A stretch of 64,000 nucleotides of DNA from Platanthera guangdongensis (GCA_039583875.1 CM077152.1:20559538-20623537), one strand, 5' to 3'. Counted from the stretch's first letter, positions 21,090 through 32,835 are shown. The notes: generated from the sequence alone by a model not told the origin. Numbers and translations are program-made.

Positions 21090-22303
21090 CGCAGGCGAGC
21101 CTTCGGACCTGCTAGCTAGATGGGAGCCTGCGCAGCGGGTCTACCTGGGGCCGAGCCGAGCTCGGGGTGCCGATGAAGAACTCAAACCAAAACATATCCC
21201 CCACAGGCGAGCCTTCGGACCTGCCAGCTAGATGGGAGCCTGCGCAGCGGGTCTACCTGGGGCCGAGCCGAGCTCGGGGTGCCGATGAAGACCTCAAACC
21301 AAAACCTATCCCCCACAGGCGAGCCTTCGGACCTGCCAGCTAGATGGGAGCCTGCGCAGCGGGTCTGCCTGGGGCCGAGCCGAGCTCGAGGTGCCGATGA
21401 AGACCTCAAACCAAAACCTATCCCCCACAGGCGAGCCTTCGGACCTGCCAGCTAGATGGGGAGCCTGCGCAGCAGGTCTACCTGGGGCCGAGCCGAGCTC
21501 GGGGTGCCGATGAAGACCTCAAACCAAAACCTATCCCCCACAGGCGAGCCTTCGGACCTGCCAGCTAGATGGGAGCCTGCGCAGTGGGTCTACCTGGGGT
21601 CGAGCCGAGCTCGGGGTGCCGATGAAGAACTCAAACCAAAACCTATCCCTCACAGGCGAGCCTTCGGACCTTCCAGCTAGATGGGATCCTGCGCAGCGGG
21701 TCTACCTAGGGCCGAGCCGAGCTCGGGGTGCCTATGAAGACCTCAAACCAAAACCTATCCCCCACAGGCGAGCCTTCGGACCTGCCAGCTAGATGGGAGC
21801 CTGCGCAGCGGGTCTACCTGGGGCCGAGCCGAGCTCGGGGTGCCGATGAAGACCTCAAACCAAAACCTATCCCCCACAGGCGAGCCTTCGGACCTGCCAG
21901 CTAGATGGGAGCCTGCACAGCGGGTCTACCTGGGGCCGAGCCGAGCTCGGGGTGCCGATGAAGACCTCAAACCAAAAACCTATCCCCCACAGGCGAGCCT
22001 TCGGACCTGCCAGCTAGATGGGAGCCTGCGTAGCGGGTCTACCTGGGCCGAGCCGAGCTCGGGGTGCCGATGAAGACCTCAAACCAAAACCTATCCCCCA
22101 CAGGCGAGCCTTCGGACCTGCCAGCTAGATGGGAGCCTGCGCAGCGGGTCTACCTGGGGCCGAGCCGAGCTCGGGGTGCCGATGAAGTCCTCAAACCAAA
22201 ACCTATCCCCCACAGGCGAGCCTTCGGACCTGCTAGCTAGATGGGAGCCTGCGCAGCGGGTCTACCTGGGGCCGAGCCGAGCTCGGGGTACCGATGAAGA
22301 CCT
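21090..22303. repeat. 112-bp tandem array T4
   Basis: About 11 units of 112 bp with GCGAGCCTTCGGACC, TGCCAGCTAGATGGGAGCCTG and GGGCCGAGCCGAGCTCGGGG parts. The middle part is the reverse complement of the core CAGGCTCCCATCTAGCTGG. Relative to element B the core therefore has the same direction as in T1-T3. Units are very alike, with single substitutions and one or two 1-base indels. Confidence 0.95.
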
Positions 22304-22407
22304 CTCTTCCTATCATTAGGACTTCACGAGAAATAATGAACGAGAAATAATTTGAGAAGTACATTATATTAACTATGCTTTGGGTACATATCCTCCGTTC
22401 TACCCTC

Positions 22408-24707
22408 TCATGGGTAGAAGCGTTTTAAGTCATCCCCACTCCAGGAATGGTTCAAGGTCCTACCCTCCACATCCTGGAGGTAGTAACCCCCCGCTTTCAA
22501 TACTCTCTCTACAATATAAGGTCCCTCCCAATTTGGGTTGAGCTTTCCCACCGGGGCGGACCTCCCTGCCGCATCAACCTTTTTTAGTACTAGGTCTCCT
22601 TCTGCGAATTGTTTTATCCTGATATGCTTGTCGAAGTGCTTTGCCATTCGTCGCTTGATCTCTTCCTGTCTGATGGCTGCTACGTCTCGCAGCTCCTCTG
22701 CCAGGTCTAGTGAGAGGCGCATGCCTTCTTCATTTTCCATCCTCCATGCCTCGTCTCCATCACCTGCAGCCGCAACTCGTGGGGATCTGACCTCGAACTC
22801 CACCGGTAGTACCGCCTCACAACCATGAGAAAGCTTGAAAGGGGTCTCGCCAGTGGCCGTGTTCGGGGTTGTTCTCAGAGCCCATAGGACCGAGGGGAGC
22901 TGCTCTACACAGTTCCCTCTCAGATTCTCTACCTTCTTCTTTAGCAAGTTAACGATAATCTTGTTTGCCGCCTCCACCTGACCGTTGCTCCTGGGGTGGT
23001 GGACGGAGGCAAACCTGAGGTCGATGCCCAGCTGAGTTCAGAAGCTGATGAACTCTTCGCTATCAAACTGGGGGCCGTTATCCGTGACGATGGCCTGAGG
23101 TAGCCCGTGCCTGCAGATGATCTCCCCCCAGACGAAGTTCCTGATGACTTGGGAGGTCACCTTTGCTAGCGCCTTGACCTCCAGCCACTTGGAGAAGTAA
23201 TCTATCATAACCAGGAGAAATCTTCTTTGTCCACTAGCTGGAGGAAAATGCACAACTAGATCCATTCCCCAAATGGCGAAAGGCCATGGTGCCGTGATGC
23301 TTCGGAGCCTTTGAGCCGGCAAGAGCTGGAGGGGGGCGCAGAGTTGGCATTTTCGGCACTTCCTCGCAAACTCTGTTGCGTCCTTCCTCAGGGTGGGCCA
23401 GAAGTACCCTTGTCTGAACACCCTTGCTTCCAATGTCCTCCCTCCGGAATGACTACCACATTCCCCGGAGTGCACCTCCTCCAGAATGTGCCTGGTCTCC
23501 TCTTCCGTCACGCATCGAGCCAGGAGACCCGAAAGCATCCTCCGGTGTAATCCTCCTTCATGCATGAGATAGTGGGCCGCCTTATGGCGGAATTTTCTTG
23601 CCTCCTTGACCCCCTCAGGGAGGGTTCCTGTCAGAAAGAATGTAATGAAAGGATCTACCCACGAGGGCCGCCGGTCAACCTCCATTAGCTCCCCTTCTTC
23701 GATCGCTGGATGGAATAAATTAGTCAGAGCACCCCCTTCCCAAGGTCCGCACTTAGCCAATCGATCAGCAGTAGTGTTCTCTTCTCTGGGGACGTGTTGG
23801 ATGGAGAACGTCCGAAACCCCCCGATGATCGTCCTTACCTTGGACAAATATTTTGCCAGGGTGGGCTCCCGGGCCTCGAACTCTCCACGTATCTGAGATG
23901 CCACCACCAATGAATTTGTGAAAACCTCAACGTCCTTGATCTCGAGCTCCTTAGCCAAGCGAAGGCCGGCTATCACTGCCTCGTACTCTGCCTGGTTGTT
24001 GGTTGTGGGGAAATGCAAGGTGACGGCTTATTTTATGGTTACCCCCTGGGACTTGTTAGTACCACCCCCGCTCCGAGAGAGTGCTTTCCCGAGGCCCCGT
24101 CGACCATTACCTTCCATGCCTCCGGTGGCCGCGGCTCCTCGCCCCCGACCTCCGCGACGTAGTCTGTCAAGAAGTCGGCCACCACTTGTGCCTTAATGGA
24201 GAGCCTTGGCACGAACGAAATGTTGAATTCGCTCAACTCGATAGACCACTTGGCCAGCCTACCCGAGTGCTCTACCCCTTCAAAAATCTTTCGGAGAGGA
24301 TGGTCCATCACCACCCTAATCGAATGTGCCTGGAAATATGGCCGGAGCTTCCTGGCCGAAACAACCAAGGCGTATGCCAGTTTTTCTAGGATAGGGTAGC
24401 GAAGCTCCGCCTTCCTTAGGATCCTGCTAACATAATAAATAGGCAGCTGCTTCTTTCCCTCTTCTCTGACTAGGACGGAGCTCACCGCCTCTGCTCCCAC
24501 TCCTAGGTACAAGGTCAGATCTTCCCCCTCTTTAGGGCTTTGAAGCAGAGGAGCTCGGGAGAGTTGCTCCTTCAGTTTTTGAAAAGCTTCTTCGCACTTC
24601 GCTGTCCATTCAAATCTCTGATTCCCTCGTAGCACTTTAAAGAAAAGCGAGCACTTCTCTCCTGACCTAGAGAGGAATCTGCTAAGGCCGGCCAGCTTTC
24701 CTGTCAA
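22408..24707 (-). pseudogene. pol: Element B RNase H, second RNase H and integrase
   Basis: Minus-strand frames run 24707-24039 (end of the RT connection and first RNase H: YPILEKLAYALVVSARKLRP), 24018-23038 (second, archaeal-type RNase H: TTNNQAEYEAVIAGLRLAKE; then integrase HHCC and catalytic region WGMDLVVHFPP, IVTDNGPQFDS), and 22977-22408 (integrase C-terminal part with GPYIVERV). Between 24039 and 24018 the frame shifts by one. At 23035-23037 a TGA replaces a codon inside the integrase core in an otherwise continuous frame. The paired RNase H domains mark the Tat lineage. Integrase would insert the cDNA; this copy cannot make it whole. Confidence 0.88.
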
Positions 24708-24757
24708 GCATTGTACCTCCTTAGCGTTTCGCGGTGATTCTAGCTCCAGAATGGCCT

Positions 24758-26143
24758 TTACTTTATCGGATTAGGTTCTACCCCCGCCGGGGTCAGAAGG
24801 TGCCCGAGGAACTTTCCACGACTTGCCCCGAAAACACATTTTAAGGGGTTCAACCTCATTTTGAACTTTCTCAAGGTGGCGAACGTCTCCTCCAGATCTT
24901 GGAGATGCGAGCTCACTCCCTTGCTTTTTACCATGAGATCATCAATGTAGACTTCTAGGTTCCGGCCCCTCTGGCCCTGGAAAACTCGATCCATCATCCG
25001 TTGGTATGTTGCCCCCGCATTTTTTAACCCGAAGGGCATCATGTTATAACTAAAGCACCCTTCCCTGGTGATGAAGGAGACGTCCTTGACGTCAGGAGGG
25101 TGCATCTGGATCTGATGGTAACCTGAAAAAGCATCCAGAAAACTCATAACAGAAAAACCAACGGCTGAATCAACCAGCGCGTCGATTCGAGGCAGGGGGT
25201 AGCAATCCTTGGGGCACGATTTATTTAATAATGAAAAGTCAATACACATCCTCCATTTTCCTCCCCCCTTCTTCACCATTACAACATTGTAGATCCAGCC
25301 TGGGTACTGGATCTCTGAGATGAAGCCCGCCTCTAGGAGCTTTTTGACCTCCTCTCGAATGGGCTCCTCCAGCTTGGTGGCGATGGCCCTCATCTTCTGA
25401 CGTATGGGGCGCGTCCGAGGGTCCAGATTTAGGCGGTGGCAGGCCACGTTCGCATCAATGCCCGACATGCCCGCCGTGCTCTAAGCGAAGACGTCGACGT
25501 TGCTCTGAATGCAGGCCCGCATCCGCTCCTGGTCTTCGGGACTCAAGCCCCCGCTGATCCGTACCCTTCGTACCTGCCCCTGGCTGGTGCGGACCTCCAT
25601 CTCCACCACTTCCTCGGCCACCTCCAACCGCGACTGCTCCCCGCCGTCCCCTGCTTCTTCTTCCTGCTCCATCTCTTCCTCCCCTCCTGCTCCCTCAACT
25701 TCTATCACCTCGTCCTGCTGCTGCTCAATTTCCATGTCCCTTCGGGCTTCCTCCTCAGCCCCTTCTTCTCCCGCTTTCTCCTGCATTTTTTCCCGTGGCT
25801 CCAACTCCCCGCTCCTCCGGACTTCCTGCACATCTTCTCCCCTCTGCTCCTCCTCAATCTCCATCGCCTCCTCCGGGCTCTCCCGTTGCTGCTCGACCTC
25901 AACATCCCCCTGCGCCTCCTGCACACCTCCTCCTTGCTGCTTCTCAGTCTCCTCTCCCCCGCCTTCCTTTTTGGTTCCTCCTCCCATTTCCTCTGGGCTC
26001 GCCTCTTCTTCCCTGATAGCTTCTTCTTGCGCCGCCATCTCCTTCTCCAACTCCTCCGCCTCTGCCATCCAAGATATGGTGTTAACTGCCGTGACGTAAC
26101 ACTGCCTCTCCACTTTTGGATCTCCCCTAACCCTGACCTGCAC
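24758..26143 (-). pseudogene. pol: Element B acidic linker and reverse transcriptase
   Basis: One frame runs from 26143 to 24758 with a single TAG at 25478-25480, in the place where related proteins have FAW before RT. The first 190 residues form a very Glu/Gln/Gly-rich, low-complexity linker ending in LSPEDQERMRACIQSNVDVF. RT follows with NLDPRTRPIRQKMR, the KLLEAGFISEIQYPGW region, CIDFSLLNKSCPKDCYPLPR, FSGYHQIQM, FGLKNAGATYQRMMD and the active site YIDDLMVKS (about 24930-24960). The frame ends at 24758 and RNase H continues in another frame. The RT motifs are intact apart from the upstream stop. Confidence 0.9.
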
Positions 26144-26253
26144 TCCTCCATTGTTAAACTTGAGACATTGATGGAAAGAGGAGGGGACTCAGCGAAAGGC
26201 GCTGATGAGGGGACGCCCAAATATGACGCTGTAGCTGCTCGGGGCATCTACAA

Positions 26254-26916
26254 TCACGAACCGCAGTTCCGTGATACACCCCCCAACCTCACGTGCAGCC
26301 CTACTCCCCCTTCCACTTCTTTCCTCTCCCCGGAGAATCCGAACAACGGTCCATCCAAGGCCAAAACCCTCTTGGCTTCCACCTGCATCTCATCGAAGGC
26401 CTTCTTAAAAATCACATTTACGGAGCTCCCGTTATCCACTAGGATCTTGGAGACCGTAAAGTTTTCCACCGCCGTCTGGATCACCAAGGCGTCGCAGAAT
26501 GGGTCCTCGTACTCCGGCATATCCTCTGAAGAGAAGGTAATTTTTTCTAGAGGGGGTGGGGTCTGGGAGGTTGAGGCTACCCTCTTTCGGAACATGGTCT
26601 GGAAGCTCCCCTTCCGGGTGGCCTCGATCCCAATCCCCCCATGGATGGCCCCGATTCCCCCCCGGGTTCCTACATCCACCCGGTCCTCGCACCTGTCCTC
26701 AGCCTCCCCATGCCGCACTTCCACAATCCTTACCGGCGGATCCTGCCTCCTCAATCCCCTGGCCTCTCTCATCTCCAAGAACTCCGGGCACGTGGCCGTT
26801 GCGTGACCTCCCTCCTGATGGAAGTCACAGAAAGGCAATGCCACCCCACCCCTTCTCCCTTCTCCTCTTCCTCTTTTTCCTCCTCCTCGAGCTCCTCTTC
26901 CTCGTCTGATCCCCAT
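26254..26916 (-). pseudogene. gag-pr: Element B Gag zinc finger and aspartic protease
   Basis: The frame starts in Gag with a basic Gly/Arg-rich stretch and the Tat-type motif FCDFHQEGGHATATC. It then has the same segment (DRVDVGTRGG) where element A loses its homology. The protease site ILVDNGSSVN lies near 26430. The frame goes off before the acidic linker at about 26254-26150, so a frameshift separates protease from RT. A frameshift also separates it from the Gag core upstream. Confidence 0.85.
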
Positions 26917-28170
26917 TGCCTCCTGTTGATGCTAAAAATGATCCCTCACCCCCTGTCTCCATGCCGGTTGATCGAACCTCCTGAGCTCCCGGAAGTTATC
27001 TCTTCCCTGGAAGCCTCCTCCTAACTCCTGAGGGTGACCCTCCTGAGGCCTCCAACCTATCCGGTTGTTCAGCTCTCGGGCCCCCCGGTGATTCTGTCCT
27101 TGGTGCCCCTAGCCTCGGGGTTCCTCCCTCCTTCTTTCTTCTCTCTGCTCCCTCTGCTCCTTCTGCTTCCCTGCTCCTGGTTCCTTTGCGTCATCCTCCG
27201 CCAACCTGGTTAACCTCCTTGCAAACGCCGGATTGGCCCTCTCTAAATCCGTCTCCTTCGCCGCCCTCTCCATAAGCTCCTCAAAAGAGAGGGGGCACCC
27301 TTTTCAACTCCATGCTGAAGAAACCTGGCCTCAGTCCCAGGGTGAATGCAAGCATCAGTGTATACCCAGGGACCTCCTGGACCTGGAGGATCTCCTCCTA
27401 AAACTGATCTACGTAGTGCCCCAACGTTTCATCCTGGCTCTGCCTTACCGAGAACAAGCACTCCGCCTCCTTCTTACGCTTCTTCGATGTTGAAAACCTC
27501 AATAAGAAACCCCTCCGCAGATCCTCGAAACAATAAATCGATCTTGCCGGTAACTGGTGGAACCAATCTCGCGCCTTCTCCTTCAAGGTGATGGCAAACA
27601 GTCGACACTTAAATGCATCCATCATCTGTCTGATCGAAACCACATCTTCAAACCATTGTACATGCTGTACCAGATCATCCTTCCCTGAGTAGTAGGATAT
27701 GTCGGGCTCCCGGAACCCCTCTGGCACCGGAGCCGAGATGACAAGTTCCCTGAACGGGCTCTCGCCGACTGCTTGCCGAGAGGGCACGTCTCGCGGCCTC
27801 GGCTGACTGGCCCGGTCTGCGAGACCGTGCCCAGGGAAGAGTTCTCGCACAGCTGCCTCCTTCTCGCTGTCTTCTGCAGGGACCTCCTTCTCGGGACGCT
27901 GGCCCTGGAAGAGCTCTCGCGCCGCCACGTCCCTCTCGCCAGCCTCCGTGGGGACCTCCTTTCCCGGGCGCTGACCCGGGGCGTTCTCGCCTAAAAGCGG
28001 GACCACCTCGATCGGGACCTGAGGTGTCGCCCACTCACTCCTTGCCGAGAAGGCAAGCTTATAGTTTGCATGACCTCTCGCCTGAAGTCCTCCAGCATTT
28101 TCCTCGTCTCCTCCTCTACCTGGGAGGGGGAACCTCCAGAACCAGACCCTTCTCCTTCACCTCCTGTCAT
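26917..28170 (-). pseudogene. gag: Element B Gag core
   Basis: The likely ATG is at 28168-28170, 36 bases inside the primer site. The frame shifts near 28010-28050. The frame 28006-27398 then carries an N-terminal region with repeated ARELF..G...KEV blocks, the segment SAPVPEGFREPD and the Gag core (DAFKCRLFAITLKEKARDWF). It is close to the element A Gag. Beyond 27398 the Gag tail is in other frames to 26917, rich in Glu, Arg, Gly and Gln. Confidence 0.82.
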
Positions 28171-28205
28171 AGGACCAAACTCAAACTTTTCTTGAACCGG
28201 CTACC

Positions 28206-28223
28206 TCCACGCTCACCGCACCA
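28206..28223 (-). other. Primer-binding site of element B (tRNA-Phe type)
   Basis: On the minus strand TGGTGCGGTGAGCGTGGA, four bases inside the right LTR. Identical to the site of element A. It fixes the right LTR as the 5' LTR. Confidence 0.75.
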
Positions 28224-28227
28224 GAAC

Positions 28228-28977
28228 TGTTGAAGCCAAATTTTGACTCCGACAAATGTTCACAAAATAGGGGCGTAGCCGACTCCTACTTGGCCCAAGC
28301 TCCGACCTCCGACCGGTCGTGAAGGATTGGAAAACTGGCCCAAAGCCGCAGCAGGGAGGTCCCACCGCTTACCCGGAAGGTCACAAAGAGCTTCCCCTCC
28401 AAAGCCAAAAGCTGGGCTTGGAGTTCCTCAGAAGACTGTGTCAAATGAATCCTCTTAAGAGTCTGGAAAGAAGTCCCTTCTGAAAAACCCCTATGGGCTT
28501 ATTTATAGATTTCAGAATCTGAACTGCCAATAACAAAACTGCACCGGTCTGAAATTACCGGGATACCCTTGGCTGGGTCTGCCAACAACCAAACTCCGCT
28601 GTTCTGAGGAGCTATATGCAGTCCACTAAGGGTAAGAGGGTAAAATTACCCGGGGTAGAAGAGTAAAAACCTCTGTTTGACAGGGAAATATAACATATAA
28701 CACAAAGAAAGGCCTCTTCTCGCCCTGGCGAGTGGAAAGGTACCTACCGGCGAGAGGGGCCCCATTGCCCATCTCGCCGGCGCCTCTCGCCCCTTACTGC
28801 GAGATCTCCTTGCTGCTGGAGACTCTCTCGCCCGTGGAGGCCCTCTCGCCTCCGGAGGCCCTCTCGCCCCTTGGAGAGTCCATCATCTCGCTGCTTGCTA
28901 GTGGGCCCCCCTGGTCCCATTTGCCTATCTCGATCTGTTTGCTTCTTGAGGGCTCTTTGCGAGCCCGAGGTTGTACA
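28228..28977 (-). mobile_element. 5' LTR of element B (right)
   Basis: It matches 16188-16956 with about 14 substitutions and one deletion of roughly 19 bp in the CTCTCGCC-rich part. On the minus strand it reads TGTACAACC...GGCTTCAACA. Confidence 0.9.
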
Positions 28978-29589
28978 ACGACCGTGTCAGAGGCCGTGTC
29001 GGGTCAAAATCAGTGTTTTTGGCAGAATCGTGGCCGTCCATTCCTTCAGCCTGGATCTAAGGGCTGAAGCTTCTACCTCTTTTTCTTAAAGGCCGAAAAC
29101 TGAGAAGTGATTCTCATTTGTTTTGGCCTTGATCTTTCTTCAAGTTAAGAGAGAAAGAGAGAGAGAAAGGAGGAGGAAGAAGGAAAGGGGGCTGCTGCTG
29201 GTGGTGCTGCTGGTTACCGACGAGAAATCCGAAGCCGGTGTTGCGGAGGAAACACTTTTGCGAGTCTTGCAAGCTAGCTTAGAGGTCATGGCACCGAAGC
29301 GGTTGTCAAGGGTAACGACTTTTATTCCTAGCCATGTGAAGGCTTCCTTTTGGCATATTTTATGATTTCCCCCACCAAGAGGTGGCTGGTTTTGGGAATC
29401 TTTGGGTGGATGCTTGACATCCCCTTTGTTAGCATATAGATCCGGAAATGGAGTACGGAATAGGCATGATGTGTGAAGCCCATCTGGACAGGTTGGTCTG
29501 GATTCGTGATGTTGCATACGAACCGGAGAAGACTCTGTGATAACGTGTAGTGTAAGGAGTCTACGGGTTATGCCTGCAAAAAGGAGTAG

Positions 29590-29870
29590 CAAGAAGTACT
29601 GGAGTGGTAGCCCAGGAAAAATAGCCATGTGATGTTTTGGGTCCAACCTGTGAATGAGGCACAGGAAGTACTGGTGTGACCAGGAAAGGCCTTTTTGTGA
29701 TGCTTGATGTCGTAGGGTGTCCACCTGTGAAGCGAGTAACAGGAAGTCCTGACATGATAGCTAGGAAAGACCCCTGACATTTGTGCTTGTGCGGTGTCCA
29801 CCTGTGGAGAGAGTCACAGGAAGTACTGGGAGGCCCAGGAAAGACCCGTTGTTGTGATAAGAAATGGGTA
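29590..29870. repeat. Degenerate ~80-bp minisatellite in S1
   Basis: Four loose copies of a unit with CCACCTGTGA, GAGTCACAGGAAGTACTGG and CCAGGAAAGACC. S2 has a different short repeat in the corresponding place. Confidence 0.7.
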
Positions 29871-30858
29871 TTGAGACATGCCCAGGCTTGAATGCCAAGA
29901 ACAGGATTGGTGAGACCGACCCTTGCCTTTGATATAGCCATGAGTACGCTGTACTCGGAGAAGGCAGGAGATTTGAGCAACGGGGGTGAAGGATCCAATC
30001 TGCGCTATGTCCGTCCGACGTGAGACCAAAAAGTGCGGTCTGTTGGAGCACATAGCAAGAGTCTTCGGCCTGCGCGCCATGACACAATGGAGGGCTACGG
30101 GCCATCCCGGTGTAGGAAGACTAACTCCGGCTGCACGCCATGGAGTAAATGCTCAAGAGATTTACCGTTGGGTGATGACCCTGATACGGTGGTGGGCAAG
30201 AGCTTTGCCAGAACACCAAGAATGTGCCCTGAGTGTACGGACCGTTGGGCCGGGTGGCGAACGTTATGATGGCTTGTGTGCGTGAAAGCACATTTTGATG
30301 ATATATTGCCATACTTGTGATATGATATGCCTGCAGTGAAGAATACCGCTGCACCGAGAGAAGGGGTAGGGTCATTATAAGTTGGTCAGCTGAACGCTGA
30401 CCGTTGCTTTTGTTTGCCACCGTTGGGTGGATTGTCCTTGTATAGGTGCTGGAGAGCCGAGCGGGACACATAGAGGTTGATGTTCCTGCTGGTGTTGCTG
30501 CTACTGTTGTTAGCACTCGAAGGCTATAGCTTATGTTGTGTGGTTTCTTTTATTGTGGCCGGCCTGCGCGCCAATTTGTTTAGGCCACTGTTTGAAAGCC
30601 ATGTAAAGCCATAAGGCCAACTCTTTTGACTTGTTGTAATACATTCCTATAGTTTATAAAATGTGGAGTTTTATGTTTGGACATTCATGAGGAGTTCCAG
30701 TTGTAGTCTAGGCTTCCGGTAGAATGCTTTGTGTTAGGTGCAATGCGCGACTCTTGTATCATCATGTACCTTCACCGACTGTTTTGTACTATATCCTGTG
30801 GGGCCCCGGCCAGACCTTCTAGAATATATCATATGAACGGATGGGTTGTTACATCCTG

Positions 30859-32093
30859 GCAGGGGCAGGACCAGATATGAGCTTTTAAGCTTTTGGTGTG
30901 GTTTGCACTCTTGGTGGCCGATTTAGGCTTGTCCCTTGGAATGTACTAATAGGGGGAGGAGAAATCCCCCCCCCCCCAGTGGCCCCTTTTTGGGAGGGCG
31001 GGTGAGGGAAGTTGGCGGATACCCACTCCGGCCTGATAGGTGCGAGGCAGGTGCAGCGGGACCGGCCGGAGGCCGGGTTCTCCCACGGCCCCGCGGCCTG
31101 GCGGGGCGGGACCGGCCGGAGGCCGGGTTATCCCCCTGCCCCGCGTCCCGGCGAGGCGAGACCGGCACATGGCCGGGTTCTCGCCCTGCCCCGCGGCCTG
31201 GCGGGGTGAGACCGGCTCGGGGCAGGGTTCTCGCCCTACCCTGCGGCCTGGCGGGGCGAGACCAGCCCGGGGCTGCGTTATCGCCCTGCCCCGTGGCCTG
31301 GCGGGGCGAGACTGGCCCGGGAACGGGTTCTCGCACTACCCCGTAGCCTATTGGGGCGAGAAAGGCCCATGGCCGGGTTCTCTCCCTGCCCTGCGGCCTG
31401 ATGGGGCGAGACCGGCCCAAGGCCAGATTCTTGCCCTGCCCCGCGGCCTGGCGGGACGAGACCGGCCCGGGGCCGGGTTCTCCCCTTGCCACGTGGCCCG
31501 GCAGGGCGAGACCGGCCTGGGTCCGGGTTCTCGCTCAGCCCCGCGGCCTGGCGGTGCGAGACCGGCAGGAGGCCGGGGTCTCTCCCCTGCCCCCTGCTCC
31601 CCAGTTCTTTGGGGGTCACCTGCTCGTCTCGGGTGCCCGGGGATGTGGGGGGTATGGCTCCTCCTGCTCTTGGACCTCTTTTGACCATACTTTTGTTGTT
31701 ATACCCTTGGGGTGGAATTATCTCTTTGCCCCCCGGTGTGGGTGTTTTCTATTGTTTCAAGGCATTTCTGTCATAGGGGTATTTCTGACCTTTTTGGTCT
31801 GTGGGATTTAGAAAACTATAAATAGACCCTCATGGGTGCCTTGGAGGGCATTGCATTTTCAGCCACAAAAACCCTTTGCTTTCTTCCTCCAAGGCACCTA
31901 GCTCAGCATTGGCTAGGGAGGGGGAGACTTCAAAGGTCTTCCGGGTGTGGGGTGGGACCTCCACGCTAGAGTCGAGGGTCTGTTCCTAATTTCCCAAGTC
32001 TTTGGTCTGTGACGTTCCCCCGAGTGTAGTAGGTGTGAGGTCACCCCTCTTTTGATACCCCGAACTCCACAGAGGTCAATTTTGGCTTCAACA
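30859..32093 (+). mobile_element. 3' LTR of element C, main part
   Basis: After the S1 insertion the LTR resumes with GAGCTTTTAAGCTTTTGG, matching element A LTR from about 3395. It then holds a GC-rich minisatellite, a TATA-like TATAAATAGACCC at about 31818, a shared GTGCCTTGGAG leader, and the end CCCGAACTCCAC...TTGGCTTCAACA. After it comes cacat (32094-32098), the expected right target duplication; the left one is not in the window. The long frames on both strands in 30923-31811 are minisatellite artefacts. Confidence 0.8.
31040..31590. repeat. 50-bp GC-rich minisatellite in element C LTR
   Basis: About 11 units of 50 bp with GCGGCCTGGCGGGGCGAGAC and GGGTTCTCGCCCTGCCCC. It has the same relative position in the LTR as the 24-bp/17-bp repeat of element A but a different sequence. 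Confidence 0.92.
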
Positions 32094-32355
32094 CACATAA
32101 ATGTGCACAAATAGTCGAGCATTATATCAAAGCGAACATAATAATAATAAAGGTAAACGAGGCATTGTAATATTGACATAAAGGATCATACATTTGTTGC
32201 TCGTCAAATGAACACGGTGGTGTCGAAAAATGAGGAGTCGCTCGACGAAAAACTTATTGAAGAGGTCGTAAACACGATTAGAGACAAAAGCCGCATGGAG
32301 GGTGGCGGGGAGTTGTAAGAGGCGAGGGGATGTATGGTCTTTTGCATGCATAAGA
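32094..32355. other. Unassigned DNA between element C and K1
   Basis: AT-rich non-coding stretch with nothing recognised. Confidence 0.5.
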
Positions 32356-32530
32356 TGTTAGTGTATATTTAGACAATTAACTAGTTTAGAGGCTTAACGG
32401 GTCAGTTCGGATACACGGATATCCGATACTCGTAGTTACTTATAGGGTTTGTCTATTTATGCCCACCTATGGGCAACAGATAGGGGATTCAACCCTGATC
32501 ACCATCTGGATGTTTCGAGCGACATTATCA
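32356..32530 (+). mobile_element. LTR of copia K1
   Basis: 175 bp, TGTTAGTGTATATTTAGAC...CGACATTATCA. It matches the two LTRs of K2 (41107-41281 and 58819-58992). A TATA-like GTCTATTTATGCCC lies inside. Its partner 3' LTR is missing. Confidence 0.82.
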
Positions 32531-32835
32531 TTCTAGAAATTTTTTCCATAGCCACTCGATACATCTCGTTCCTGTGTGATTCAGTCGGAGCAGCCGATTT
32601 CGCATGAAAAGAACGATTCCCCGACGCTCTATCGGGACTAGGGAGGAGGACTGTGATATTGCTTCTCGATTGTGGATCAAATCTGCCGCCTTCCGAAGAG
32701 ATTGGGAAATTTTTCTCGTCGTCGTCTCTCCTGTAGGTCGTCGATCCAGCCGCCGTCTGGTAGATTATTTTTTGTGGAACCGCCGCTTTCCTCTGGATTT
32801 GGGACCTTCGGCCAGCCCTAAATCCCTCGTGTGTC

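Larger units (their letters stand above)
16188..28977 (-). mobile_element. Element B: Tat-lineage Ty3-gypsy retrotransposon with antisense genes
   Basis: A 12.8 kb element lies between two LTRs (16188-16956 and 28228-28977) with flanks acggc and acgac (4 of 5 bases alike). On the minus strand the order is 5' LTR, tRNA-Phe primer site, gag, zinc finger, protease, acidic linker, RT, RNase H, second RNase H, integrase, 112-bp array, antisense genes, polypurine tract and 3' LTR. The second RNase H and the antisense genes between integrase and the 3' LTR are known features of the Tat lineage (Retand/Grande-like). The coding region has at least four frameshifts and two in-frame stops, so the copy is not autonomous now. 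By eye the LTRs differ at about 14 positions plus one short indel. Confidence 0.88.
15602..30853. mobile_element. Solo LTR S1 (TGTAACA...TGTTACA), split by element B
   Basis: It begins TGTAACAGCCC and ends GGGTTGTTACA. The flanks are tcccg (15597-15601) and tcctg (30854-30858), a 4 of 5 target duplication, and they join two parts of the element C LTR. Without element B it is about 2.45 kb. It aligns in order with S2 (44218-52344): palindromic GACACGGGCGTGTC block, the 'ggcatg..gtgaagcc' and 'tgttgcatacgaac' blocks, a minisatellite, and a 'gtggggccccggcc' block near the end. No internal coding region is present, which fits a solo LTR of a large-LTR gypsy family such as Tekay/Del; that assignment is an inference. 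Confidence 0.75.

Noticed and set aside
25436..26806. 456-codon plus-strand frame
   Set aside because: It is the complement of the acidic linker and Gag/protease of element B; composition bias keeps it open and no domain is visible.
30923..31811. Several 130-214 codon frames in the element C LTR
   Set aside because: Low-complexity products of the 50-bp GC-rich repeat, open in many frames.
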